A DNA stretch of 64,000 nt, taken from positions 399,759-463,758 of the forward strand of contig JAHJNN010000012.1 in assembly GCA_018820765.1 (NCBI GenBank), read 5' to 3'. The DNA is from Gammaproteobacteria bacterium (GTDB lineage Bacteria > Pseudomonadota > Gammaproteobacteria > Burkholderiales > Thiobacillaceae). A model generated the notes under the pieces. That model did not search any database. It had not been told where the DNA came from and was given only the letters and a program-made list of their open reading frames with translations. The position numbers were made by a program, and so were the translations under genes. Positions 26,773 to 34,787 of this stretch are shown here, in pieces; within the stretch, counting starts at the first letter, position 1, and each line of letters begins with the position of its first letter.

Positions 26773-27643
26773 TTAACCGCGCAGCAATCCCGGGTAAGCC
26801 TTCTGTCGCAAGCCTTCAACAATCTTGTCGGTCAGCTTCCACGGGTCGCCCTGAATACGGCTGATCAGTTCTTTCCAGACGCGCTCGAAGGCCTCCGAGG
26901 CATCATCGTCGTTGAATCGGATACCGGCTGGCAGCAGCGGTGCAATGTCCTCAGTCAGGCTGCGCCCAAGTTTTTCCAACATGCGCTGTTCGGCCATGGC
27001 GCGCGTGATCGGCTTGCCTTCGAGCGCCAGGTAGTGATCGAAGCACGCAATGATCTTGGCGGGGTCCATTGCGAGTTGCTTGAGTCCTTCGTTCAAGTCA
27101 AACAGGTCGCGGTTCTTGCGCCGCTGCAGAAGCGCGCGCAGCTTGGTGCCGAACAGTTCTTCGGGCTCGAAGGATGCGATCTCGGTCTTGCCTTGATACC
27201 ACTCGCTTTCCATTGCAAATGGTATAAGGCCTGATGCCAAGCAGGTGCTCGTGTTCGCGGGTGTTGATTTCAACCTTGAGTTTTAGCGTCGCCTGCGAAT
27301 CAGCCTCTGGGGTGAACTTGAAGACCAGGTGCATCGAATGCCCGGCCTGTTCGCGCTTGCACTTGCCCAGCCATGACAGGGCATCACGAATCGCATCGAC
27401 CGTTTTCCCGATGGGCTCGGCCTGAGTCTGCACCAGGTCGATGTCCTCCGAATATCGCAACGGCTGAGTGAACAACAGCTTGTTAATGGCGGTACCACCG
27501 CGAAACGCGATTTTGCCCCTCAATGTTGGCGCATTGAACAGATCGCATAGGGCGCGGCAGATGATCAGATCCTGTTCGATCTGGCGCAAATCGGGCCAGG
27601 GCGCTATTGCGCTCCATGCCTGGATGTAAGAACCGGGAATCAA
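26773..27643 (-). pseudogene. AbiEii-type toxin nucleotidyltransferase, frameshifted
   Basis: Two overlapping frames together make one AbiEii/AbiGii nucleotidyltransferase. The first (from 27643) holds the nucleotidyltransferase motif IAFRGGTAINKLLF with RYSEDIDLVQ and continues through KLKVEINTREHEHLLGIRPY. The second resumes at about PFAMESEWYQGKTEIASFEPEELFGTKLRALLQRRKNRDLFDL and continues to 26773. Removing a single base near 27223-27225 (within TATACC on the coding strand) joins them. The toxin is therefore probably inactive, unless the shift is a sequencing error or programmed. The start overlaps the antitoxin stop codon, as in working AbiE operons. Confidence 0.82.
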
Positions 27644-28458
27644 AAGTCGGCCTCGACGGGCTCATTGATGATGAGCTTCCACTTGCTGTCTTTCTCGTGA
27701 AGTGCGGCAAAAGACTCGATAAGCGGTTTGACGGACGGATCCAGGAGCTTCATGGACTTGGCTTTCCGGGCAAAGGGCTCCAACGCGCCGGCTTGTCGGA
27801 CGTGGCCCGCACGATCCAGCAAATAGCCAAGGCGTCGGACAGAAGCGTTTTCGTAGTATGCGGCGGCTTTTGCCAATTTGCGTGGGTCGGCATGTGCCCC
27901 CAGGTCTTTCGCGATCTGCGCCACACCATTGATGCCTGCGGCCTTGTGAAAATAGCGTGCGGAGTCGAGCAGGACCAATTCCACCCCAGCCACCTTTGCG
28001 AAGCCGGCTTCACTTTTCATTTGCGCAAGCCAATCCGGATGGTTGGCCTTGGCGAACGCCGCGGGCGCTTGATAGACAAATTGGAGACGGTGCCGGCCGA
28101 TATCGAACGCTCTGAGCTGACGAGGCACGACCACCTGAAAAACCATGGCCGCCTGGTGTGAGGAACCATGAAAGGCCGCGGCCCGCAACAGCGAGATTCG
28201 GTAGTCAAGCCCGAGGTACTTCATCAACGGGTCGATCCAGCGCACCGGATCGGGTGCGCCGGCGATCTGGTCCTCTGGTCGGAGGATCAGGAAAAACCCA
28301 CGCCGTGGGCTTGCCAGCCGACGTTTCCTGGTCAGCCTTGTGGCCGCAGCCGAAAAGGCTCCCTGGCTCAGGCCGAGCGCATCCAGCCCTTCTTCCCGAG
28401 TGAAGTAGGCTCGTCCGCGTGAAAGCTGCTCGTCCAGGTATCGGTCAAGGGCACCCAT
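27640..28458 (-). CDS. AbiEi-type antitoxin (type IV toxin-antitoxin system)
   Basis: 272 residues from ATG 28458; a TTG at 28485 would extend it. The N-terminal winged helix (YFTREEGLDALGLSQGAFSAAATRLTRKRRLASPRRGFFLI) is followed by the AbiEi C-terminal domain (GLDYRISLLRAAAFHGSSHQAAMVFQVVV, RRLGYLLDRAGH). Family members repress their own operon and counteract the AbiEii nucleotidyltransferase. The start codon of the toxin overlaps its stop. It sits with the broken toxin between two SulP loci, looking like an inserted defence cassette. Confidence 0.88.
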   Translation of the reverse strand: MGALDRYLDEQLSRGRAYFTREEGLDALGLSQGAFSAAATRLTRKRRLASPRRGFFLILRPEDQIAGAPDPVRWIDPLMKYLGLDYRISLLRAAAFHGSSHQAAMVFQVVVPRQLRAFDIGRHRLQFVYQAPAAFAKANHPDWLAQMKSEAGFAKVAGVELVLLDSARYFHKAAGINGVAQIAKDLGAHADPRKLAKAAAYYENASVRRLGYLLDRAGHVRQAGALEPFARKAKSMKLLDPSVKPLIESFAALHEKDSKWKLIINEPVEADF

Positions 28459-28561
28459 TCCCCGTTTGTATGCGAATACAGGCAAAAAAGCAACGTTTCT
28501 GCATATGGATGGGGTGGGGGTAAAGCCACTTGCCCAACTTCAGCCCGTTCGTAACTATCCC

Positions 28562-29941
28562 CTACCCCTTCTCCACTTCGTACCGCTTCAGCTTTCTCCA
28601 CAGCGACACGCGGTCGATGCCGAGAAGTTGCGCGGCCAGGGTCTGGTTGCCGCCGGCTTCCTGCAGCACCCAGGCGATGTAGTCCTGCTCCTGTTTTTCC
28701 AGGGTGGGGATGCGCCCGGCTTTTTTGCGGAAGGTGCGGATGGAGAGTTCGCGCAGGTCGTCGGGCAGGTGTGCGGGTTCGATGCTGTGACCGGTGGTGA
28801 TCGCGACGCCACGCTCAATGATGTTTTCCAGCTCGCGCACGTTGCCGGGGAAATCGTAGGCGCGCAGCAGGTCGAGTGCGTCTGCGGCCAGTTCGGTCAC
28901 GCCCTTGCCCATCAGCGCGGCGTGCTTGAGCAGGAAGTGGCAGGCGAGCAGCGGCACGTCTTCCCGGCGCGCGGACAGCGCGGGGATGTGCAGGTTGACG
29001 ACGTTGAGTCGGAAGTAGAGGTCCTGCCGGAAGCCGCCCTGCTTCACCATCTCCTGCACGTCGCGATTGGTGGCGGCGATGAAGCGCACGTCGATTTTCA
29101 CCGGCCGGGTGGCGCCCAGCGGCAGCACTTCCTTTTCCTGGATCACTCGCAGGAGCTTGACCTGCATGGTGGGCGACATTTCGGTAATCTCGTCCAGAAA
29201 CAGGGTGCCACCGCTGGCGGCTTCCAGCAGGCCCTTCTTGTCGGCGTGGGCGCCGGTGAAGGCGCCCTTGACATGGCCGAACAGCTCGTTGGCCAGCAGC
29301 TCCTCGTTGAAGGCCCCGCAGTTCACCGCCACGAAGGGACCGGATTCGCGCCGGCTCTGGTGGTGGAGATAACGGGCGAAGAGTTCCTTGCCGGTGCCGG
29401 ATTCGCCGGTGATGAGGACGTTGCAGTCGGTGGGCGCAACCTGCCGCGCCATATCGAGCAGGTGCTGCATGCGGCTGTCCTGGGTGAGGATGCGCACCGC
29501 GCCCTGGTAGCCTTCCACCTGTTCCCGCAGGCGGCTGCGTTCGCGCCTGAGGCGGATTTTTTCCAGCGCCTCGGCCACCACCTGGCGCACTTCATCCGGC
29601 GGGCAGGGCTTGGCCAGGTAGTGGAAGGCGCCCTGCCGCATCGCCTCGACGGCGGATTCCAGCGTCGCGCCGCCGGCAAGCAGGATGACTTCGGTGTCGG
29701 GATGGCTTTCGCGGCAGCGCTTGAGCAGCTGCATGCCGTCCACCTTGTCCATGTTGAGTTCGGCGAGCACCACGTCGAAGGGCTGCTTCTCCAGCAGGGC
29801 CTGGGCATTGCCGCCGCTCTGGGTGGCGGTGACCGCATGGCCCGCCTTTTTGAGCGCCTGCTCCAGCTGCTTCATGGCGAGCTTGTCGTCGTCGACGATC
29901 AGTAGCCGACCAAGCATCCGTTCTTCGTCATTCGTTCGCAT
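28562..29941 (-). CDS. NtrC-type sigma-54-dependent activator with atypical receiver
   Basis: 459 residues. The receiver domain (residues 11-125) keeps the acidic pocket (Asp17-19) and Lys111, but the phospho-acceptor Asp is Glu61 (VVLAELNMDK) and the conserved Thr is Ala89 (ILLAGG). The AAA+ domain is complete: Walker A GESGTGKELF, sigma-54 contact loop GAFTGA and Walker B LFLDEI. A Fis-type helix-turn-helix ends the protein (NQTLAAQLLGIDRVSLWRKLKRY). No kinase is adjacent. It is divergent from the usp-sulP-sulP-hyf genes, where a sigma-54-like promoter and palindromic sites lie, so I infer it activates them, perhaps without phosphorylation. ATG 29917 is an alternative start. Confidence 0.9.
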   Translation of the reverse strand: MRTNDEERMLGRLLIVDDDKLAMKQLEQALKKAGHAVTATQSGGNAQALLEKQPFDVVLAELNMDKVDGMQLLKRCRESHPDTEVILLAGGATLESAVEAMRQGAFHYLAKPCPPDEVRQVVAEALEKIRLRRERSRLREQVEGYQGAVRILTQDSRMQHLLDMARQVAPTDCNVLITGESGTGKELFARYLHHQSRRESGPFVAVNCGAFNEELLANELFGHVKGAFTGAHADKKGLLEAASGGTLFLDEITEMSPTMQVKLLRVIQEKEVLPLGATRPVKIDVRFIAATNRDVQEMVKQGGFRQDLYFRLNVVNLHIPALSARREDVPLLACHFLLKHAALMGKGVTELAADALDLLRAYDFPGNVRELENIIERGVAITTGHSIEPAHLPDDLRELSIRTFRKKAGRIPTLEKQEQDYIAWVLQEAGGNQTLAAQLLGIDRVSLWRKLKRYEVEKG

Positions 29942-29960
29942 ACCGCCAGCATGAGTGTTT

Positions 29961-29977
29961 ATGTTGCTTAATGCAAT
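29961..29977. promoter_or_regulatory. Candidate upstream activator site 1
   Basis: TTGC and GCAA flank TTAAT at 29964-29976, just upstream of the activator's own start. The core matches the stronger palindrome at 30077-30101 (TTGC, TTCAT, GCAA), which suggests both bind the same protein, perhaps with autoregulation. Confidence 0.5.
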
Positions 29978-30076
29978 ATATGTATGCCAATTGCAACAAG
30001 TCGGCTGAACAGCATTTAACATAGATTTAACACAGCGCTGATACCCAATCCGGGGGGTGCCCTGGCCTCTGCGCAA

Positions 30077-30101
30077 AAACTGTTGCTTCATGCAACAGTT
30101 T
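30077..30101. promoter_or_regulatory. Candidate upstream activator site 2 (perfect palindrome)
   Basis: The arms AAACTGTTGC (30077-30086) and GCAACAGTTT (30092-30101) are perfect inverted repeats around TTCAT. The site lies about 70-100 bases upstream of the sigma-54-like promoter, the usual place for an NtrC-type activator to bind. Confidence 0.6.
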
Positions 30102-30172
30102 GGGTGTTGCCGGAAACCGGGTGATTGACGCTTTACCCATAATATTCAGTAACTTGGGCCAATTCATTGTGC

Positions 30173-30188
30173 TGGCATGCTTGCTGCA
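30173..30188 (+). promoter_or_regulatory. Candidate sigma-54 (-24/-12) promoter
   Basis: TGGCATGCTTGCTGCA carries GG at 30174-30175 and GC at 30186-30187, the spacing required for sigma-54. The -12 element reads CTGC rather than the consensus TTGC. It lies about 33 bases upstream of the USP-like start codon, so a short leader is predicted. It is supported by the divergent sigma-54 activator and its palindromic sites. Confidence 0.55.
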
Positions 30189-30220
30189 TTAAGGAAGCGT
30201 CCCTATTGCGTGCTCCTGGA

Positions 30221-30616
30221 ATGACCCATCCCGGCAAACAACGAACCGTACTGCTCGCCGTCCGCGAAGGGCATGTGGATCCACGCCTGCTGACGTCGGC
30301 GCTGGCACTATGCCGCCGTCTCGAGGCCGACCTGGAAATCCAGGTCATCGCCGGCAGCGAAACGCCGCCCGCCGAGATGGACGGCTTCCTGGACGCGCTG
30401 CGCGAGGCGGGACAGGCTTTCAGCCTGGACGTGAAGCCCAGCCTGCGGCGGCGCGACCTGGTGGACTACGCCAACGCCCACGAAAACATCGCGGCGCTGG
30501 TGATCGATTCGCGCGAGGGCTGGGAAGCGCTGGCCCTGGATCGCAGCAGCGATCCGTGGAAGCGCCTGGCCTGCCCCCTGGTGACCGCTGCAGCACAAGA
30601 CAAGAAACACGCTTGA
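30221..30616 (+). CDS. USP-like small protein preceding SulP
   Basis: 131 residues from ATG 30221 (MTHPGKQRTVLLAVREGHVD). The alternation of strands and helices (RTVLLAVREG, LEIQVIAGSE, HENIAALVIDSREG, LACPLVTAA) fits a universal-stress-protein-like fold without an ATP loop. It is the first gene after the sigma-54-like promoter and lies 35 bases before the SulP gene, matching the usp-sulP pairing at 24.3-26.6 kb. A regulatory role on the transporter is inferred. Confidence 0.6.
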   Translation: MTHPGKQRTVLLAVREGHVDPRLLTSALALCRRLEADLEIQVIAGSETPPAEMDGFLDALREAGQAFSLDVKPSLRRRDLVDYANAHENIAALVIDSREGWEALALDRSSDPWKRLACPLVTAAAQDKKHA

Positions 30617-30651
30617 TCCGACCCGAATACAACTGACTCAGAAGACCGACC

Positions 30652-32775
30652 ATGCCTGCCTACCTGACAAAATTCCTGCCCTTCCTGCGTTGGTTTCCCC
30701 TGAAGGGGGACATGCTCAAGGCCGACTTCATGGCCGGCATTACCGTTGCCCTGGTGCTGATTCCCCAGTCGATGGCCTATGCGCAGCTGGCCGGCCTGCC
30801 TGCGTATTACGGGCTGTATGCCGCCTTCCTGCCGGTGGCGGTGGCGGCCCTGTGGGGCAGTTCGAACCAGCTCGGCACCGGGCCGGTGGCAGTGGTGTCG
30901 CTCTTGACGGCGTCCTCGCTGGCGGTGCTGGCGGCACCCGGCTCCGACAACTTCATCGCGTTGGCCATCATGCTGGCGCTGCTGGTCGGCATCATCCAGC
31001 TGCTGCTCGGCGTGTTCAAGCTGGGGGTGATCGTCAATTTCCTGTCGCACCCGGTCATCGTCGGCTTCACCAATGCGGCGGCCATCATCATTGCGCTGTC
31101 GCAGGTGTCCAAGCTGTTCGGCGTGCCGATGGGGCGCAGCGAGCACTTCATCAACGACATCGTCGGCGTGGTCAGGCTGATCGGCGACACCCATCTGCCG
31201 ACGCTGGCGATGGGCGCGCTGGCGATTGCCATCATGTGGAGCATCAAGAAATATGCGCCCAAGCTGCCCGGCGTGTTGATTGCGGTGGTGGTGACGACGC
31301 TCCTGTCGTGGTCGATCGGCTTCGAACGCAATGCCGACGGCAAGCTGGAGCACATCGCCGACACCGAACTGTACGCCGTGGTGCAGCAGAGCATGGCTGC
31401 CGCCAGGCGGGTGGACGATCTGCATACGCAGGTCGCCGATCGATCGACCGCGTTGAAAGCCGCCCAAAAAACCGCGGGCGAATCCAATATCGGTGTCGTG
31501 CAATCCGAAGCCGAACTTGCCCTGTTGCGGATCGACCTGCGTGACGCGGAAGCGGCGTCCGCCAAGGAAAAGGCGGCGCTGCGCCACCTGCAGGTGGTGC
31601 GCAGCGTCGACGCAAACGGCGCCACGCTGGCAATTTATCGGGCAGACCAGGCGCCGCAGGGCGTGACGCTGGACGAGACGCGCTACCGCCTGCGCAAGCT
31701 CGGCGCCAACGGCTTCAAGCTGGTCGGCGGCGGCGAGGTAGTGGGCAGCATTCCGGAGGGCCTGCCCAGCATCCAGATGCCCAGCTTCAACCTGGATGCA
31801 CTGGGATCGCTCCTGTCCGCCGCCCTGGTGATTTCGCTGGTGGGCTTCATGGAAGCCATCTCCATCGCCAAGGCCGTCGCGGCCAAAACCAAGCAGCGTA
31901 TCGACCCCAACCAGGAGCTGATCGGCCAGGGCCTGTCCAACGTGGTCGGCAGCCTGACGCAGGCCTTCCCGGTCTCGGGCTCGTTCTCGCGCACGGCCGT
32001 CAACATGAATTCGGGCGCCAAGACCGGCATGAGCTCGGTGATCACCGCGCTGTTCGTGCTGCTGACGCTGCTGTTCCTCACCCCACTGCTGTATCACCTG
32101 CCGCAGGCCGTGCTGGCCGCCATCATCATCATGGCGGTGATCGGGCTGGTGAACTTCAGGGCGGTGAAGCACGCCTGGCACGCCAGCAAGCATGACGGCA
32201 TCGCCGCCGTGGTGACCTTCATCGCCACGCTGGCCTTCGCGCCGCACCTCGACAACGGCATCATGGTCGGCGCCGGCCTGGCGCTGGGCCTCTACCTATA
32301 CCGCACCATGTCGCCGCGCGTCGCCGTTCTCGGCCGCTTCAGCGACGGCACCCTGCGCGACCTCAAGGTCTATCCCGACCTGCCCACCAGCAAGCACGTG
32401 GTGGCGATCCGCTTCGACGGCTCGCTCTATTTCGCCAACGTGTCCTACTTCGAGGACGCGATCCTGGAAGCCGTGTCGCACCACCCAGAAGTCAAATACG
32501 TGCTGGTCGTGGGCAGCGGCATCAACCAGCTCGACGCCTCGGGCGAGGAGGTCATCCATCACCTGGTCGAGCGCCTGAAGAGCACCGGGATCACCCTCGT
32601 TTTCAGCGGCCTCAAGAGACAGGTGCTGGACGTGATGCGCGCCACCGGCCTGTTCGATGCCATCGGCCAGGACAAGCTCTTCGCCACGGAAGACCTCGCG
32701 ATTGCCGCAATCTACGAACAGCTGGGCGAAGCGGCGGCAGACGATCTGTTCTGCGCGGTCGCCCCGGCCAAATAA
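30652..32775 (+). CDS. SulP-family transporter with a coiled-coil insertion
   Basis: 707 residues, over 100 longer than most bacterial SulPs. The core is typical (VALVLIPQSMAYAQLAGLPAYYGLYAAFLPVAVAALWG; SFSRTAVNMNSGAKTG). Between a membrane segment ending near residue 224 and the conserved VVGSIPEGLP at 363, there is an insertion of about 138 residues with heptad-like, Ala/Glu/Lys-rich helix (about 247-315) and a small beta-rich part. The C-terminal STAS domain keeps its phosphorylatable motif (DASG). Bacterial SulPs include bicarbonate (BicA) and sulfate transporters. Position with an Ehr complex and near RuBisCO favours bicarbonate, but this is inferred. Confidence 0.9.
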   Translation: MPAYLTKFLPFLRWFPLKGDMLKADFMAGITVALVLIPQSMAYAQLAGLPAYYGLYAAFLPVAVAALWGSSNQLGTGPVAVVSLLTASSLAVLAAPGSDNFIALAIMLALLVGIIQLLLGVFKLGVIVNFLSHPVIVGFTNAAAIIIALSQVSKLFGVPMGRSEHFINDIVGVVRLIGDTHLPTLAMGALAIAIMWSIKKYAPKLPGVLIAVVVTTLLSWSIGFERNADGKLEHIADTELYAVVQQSMAAARRVDDLHTQVADRSTALKAAQKTAGESNIGVVQSEAELALLRIDLRDAEAASAKEKAALRHLQVVRSVDANGATLAIYRADQAPQGVTLDETRYRLRKLGANGFKLVGGGEVVGSIPEGLPSIQMPSFNLDALGSLLSAALVISLVGFMEAISIAKAVAAKTKQRIDPNQELIGQGLSNVVGSLTQAFPVSGSFSRTAVNMNSGAKTGMSSVITALFVLLTLLFLTPLLYHLPQAVLAAIIIMAVIGLVNFRAVKHAWHASKHDGIAAVVTFIATLAFAPHLDNGIMVGAGLALGLYLYRTMSPRVAVLGRFSDGTLRDLKVYPDLPTSKHVVAIRFDGSLYFANVSYFEDAILEAVSHHPEVKYVLVVGSGINQLDASGEEVIHHLVERLKSTGITLVFSGLKRQVLDVMRATGLFDAIGQDKLFATEDLAIAAIYEQLGEAAADDLFCAVAPAK

Positions 32776-32817
32776 ATTAACGACACCCCATCACGCACAG
32801 GCACAGGAACCGACGCA

Positions 32818-34608
32818 ATGAACTTTTTCCCGGCAAGCTGGAAACACTACACAGGCACCCTTTTGAAAGCCGACCTCACGGCCGGCCTCATCGTGGCGGT
32901 GGTGTCGATTCCGCTGGGCCTGGCGTTTGCCATCGCCTCCGGTGCAACCCCGATCCAGGGCCTGCTGACTTCGGTCATAGCGGGTTCGCTGGTTGCGGCG
33001 TTCGGCGGCTCGCGCTTCCAGATCTCCGGTGCGGCGGCCGCGCTGATCCCGGTGCTGGCGGCCATCTCGCTGACCGCCGCCAACGGTTTCCAGGACGTGA
33101 TGATCGCCGGCATGATGGCCGGGGTGCTGCTGGTGCTGATGGGCTGGCTGCGCTTCGGCAAGCTGATCGAATACATCCCCTACCCGGTGGTGCTGGGATT
33201 CACCTCCGGTATCGCCATCAGCATCATCGCCACCCAGATCAACAACGTGATCGGTCTGGTGGCGCGCACGGAAGACGGCGAGAAAGTCCTCAACGCCAGC
33301 GGCCTGGTGCAGGGCCTGACCAAGCATGAGTTCTTCCACGAAAACATGCTGGAAACCTTCCAGCATATCGGCGCCGTGAACGGCTGGACCGTGCTGCTGA
33401 CGGTGATTACGCTGGCGGCGATCGTCTACGGTCCCAAACTGCCTTATCTCAAGCGCGTGCCCGGCGCCCTGATCGGCCTGGTCGTCGGCACCGTCGTCGC
33501 GGTGGCGCTGGATTTCCCGGTCGAAACCATTGCCAGCCTGTTCGGCCAGGTGCCTTCGTCGCTGCCGGCGCCGAGCCTGCCCGAGGTCAGCTTTTCGCAT
33601 CTGCTGGAACTGGTCCGCCCGGCGTTCACCATTGCCGTGCTGGTCGGCGTGGAAGCCCTGCTGTCCGCCGTGGTGGCCGACAACATGTCCGGCGACCGCC
33701 ATCACTCCAACCGCGAACTGATGGCCCAAGGCGCGGCCAACATCCTGTCGCCGCTGTTCGGCGGCATGCCCGCCACCGGCGTGATCGCCCGCACCGGCAC
33801 CAACATCCTGTCCGGCGCGCGCACCCGCATGGCCGGTTTCTCGCACGCCGTGATCGTGCTGCTGATCATCCTGATGGCCGCGCCGCTGGCGAGCGCCGTG
33901 CCGATGGCCGTGCTGGCCGCGATTCTCATCGTCGTCGCCAGCAAGCTGGGCGAGTTCCATCACGCGCGCCACCTGCTGCAGCACGCCCCGCACGCCGACC
34001 GCGCGGTGTATCTGGCCACGGTGCTGCTGACCGTCTTCATCGACCTCACCGTGGCGATCGAGATCGGCATGGTGCTGGCCTCCTTCCTGTTCATCAAGCA
34101 CATGAGCGAGAACACGCCGGACGAAGTCGACCTGGCAGGCAACAGCCAGTACGCCGGTCTGGTCAACAAGGAAGGGGTTTGCCCGCAAATAATGTTCCAC
34201 GAAGCGCACGGCCCGCTGTTCTTCGGCGTGGCCAAGGCGTTCGAGCGCAAGGTATGCAACGACATGGTGTGCAGCAAGCCCTCGGTCATCATCCTGCGCA
34301 TGCTCAAAGTGTCGATGATGGACACCACCGGCCAGCGCGCGCTGGAAAGCGTGCTGCACCATGCCAAACGCGAAAAACAGCACGTGATCTTCACCCGCGC
34401 CAACCCGCAGGTGGCCGGCATGCTGGGCGACCTGCAGGAAGACGGCCTGCTGGCCGACGACGCCATCGTTCCCAACAGCGACCTGGCGCTCAAGACCGCG
34501 ATGAAACACATGGATACCGACGTCTGCAGCAACTGCGCCAGCCGCATTTTCCGCGAGTGCGGCAGCCAGCCGGGCGGTGAGGTGTATCCGGAAAGCGCGG
34601 CGGCCTGA
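32818..34608 (+). CDS. SulP-family transporter with STAS domain and cysteine tail
   Basis: 596 residues. The SulP core begins close to the N-terminus (VAVVSIPLGLAFAIASGATPIQGLLTSVIAGSLVAAFG), with a Na-type BicA-like look (NRELMAQGAANILSPLFGGMPATGVIARTGTNI). The STAS domain carries MMDTTG and is followed by the tail CSNCASRIFREC, matching the SulP at 24.8 kb. It lies 42 bases after the previous SulP gene and is followed, 179 bases later, by the hyf-like genes. Bicarbonate is a plausible substrate by resemblance and context; sulfate cannot be excluded. Confidence 0.9.
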   Translation: MNFFPASWKHYTGTLLKADLTAGLIVAVVSIPLGLAFAIASGATPIQGLLTSVIAGSLVAAFGGSRFQISGAAAALIPVLAAISLTAANGFQDVMIAGMMAGVLLVLMGWLRFGKLIEYIPYPVVLGFTSGIAISIIATQINNVIGLVARTEDGEKVLNASGLVQGLTKHEFFHENMLETFQHIGAVNGWTVLLTVITLAAIVYGPKLPYLKRVPGALIGLVVGTVVAVALDFPVETIASLFGQVPSSLPAPSLPEVSFSHLLELVRPAFTIAVLVGVEALLSAVVADNMSGDRHHSNRELMAQGAANILSPLFGGMPATGVIARTGTNILSGARTRMAGFSHAVIVLLIILMAAPLASAVPMAVLAAILIVVASKLGEFHHARHLLQHAPHADRAVYLATVLLTVFIDLTVAIEIGMVLASFLFIKHMSENTPDEVDLAGNSQYAGLVNKEGVCPQIMFHEAHGPLFFGVAKAFERKVCNDMVCSKPSVIILRMLKVSMMDTTGQRALESVLHHAKREKQHVIFTRANPQVAGMLGDLQEDGLLADDAIVPNSDLALKTAMKHMDTDVCSNCASRIFRECGSQPGGEVYPESAAA

Positions 34609-34787
34609 CGCCGTCGCGGCCGTGCGCTTCTCGGCGAGGACAAGCTCATTGATCAGCACGCAATTGGACGAACGGGCGGCGGACGTTCTATCCTGCATAC
34701 TCGAAGCGGTCGTGTGATAAGAACATTCCGCTTTTGAACCACGCGCTGCGAGTACGCTAACCCGGGCACGATAGGCTAACAATCAAC

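Noticed and set aside
30466..32247. Long minus-strand open frame opposite the SulP gene, and many similar ones (for example opposite hyfB, cbbO, the acyl-CoA ligase and sulP at 24.8 kb)
   Set aside because: These are by-products of GC-rich codon use: they lack ribosome sites, have His/Arg/Gln-rich low-complexity products and lie wholly opposite clear genes.
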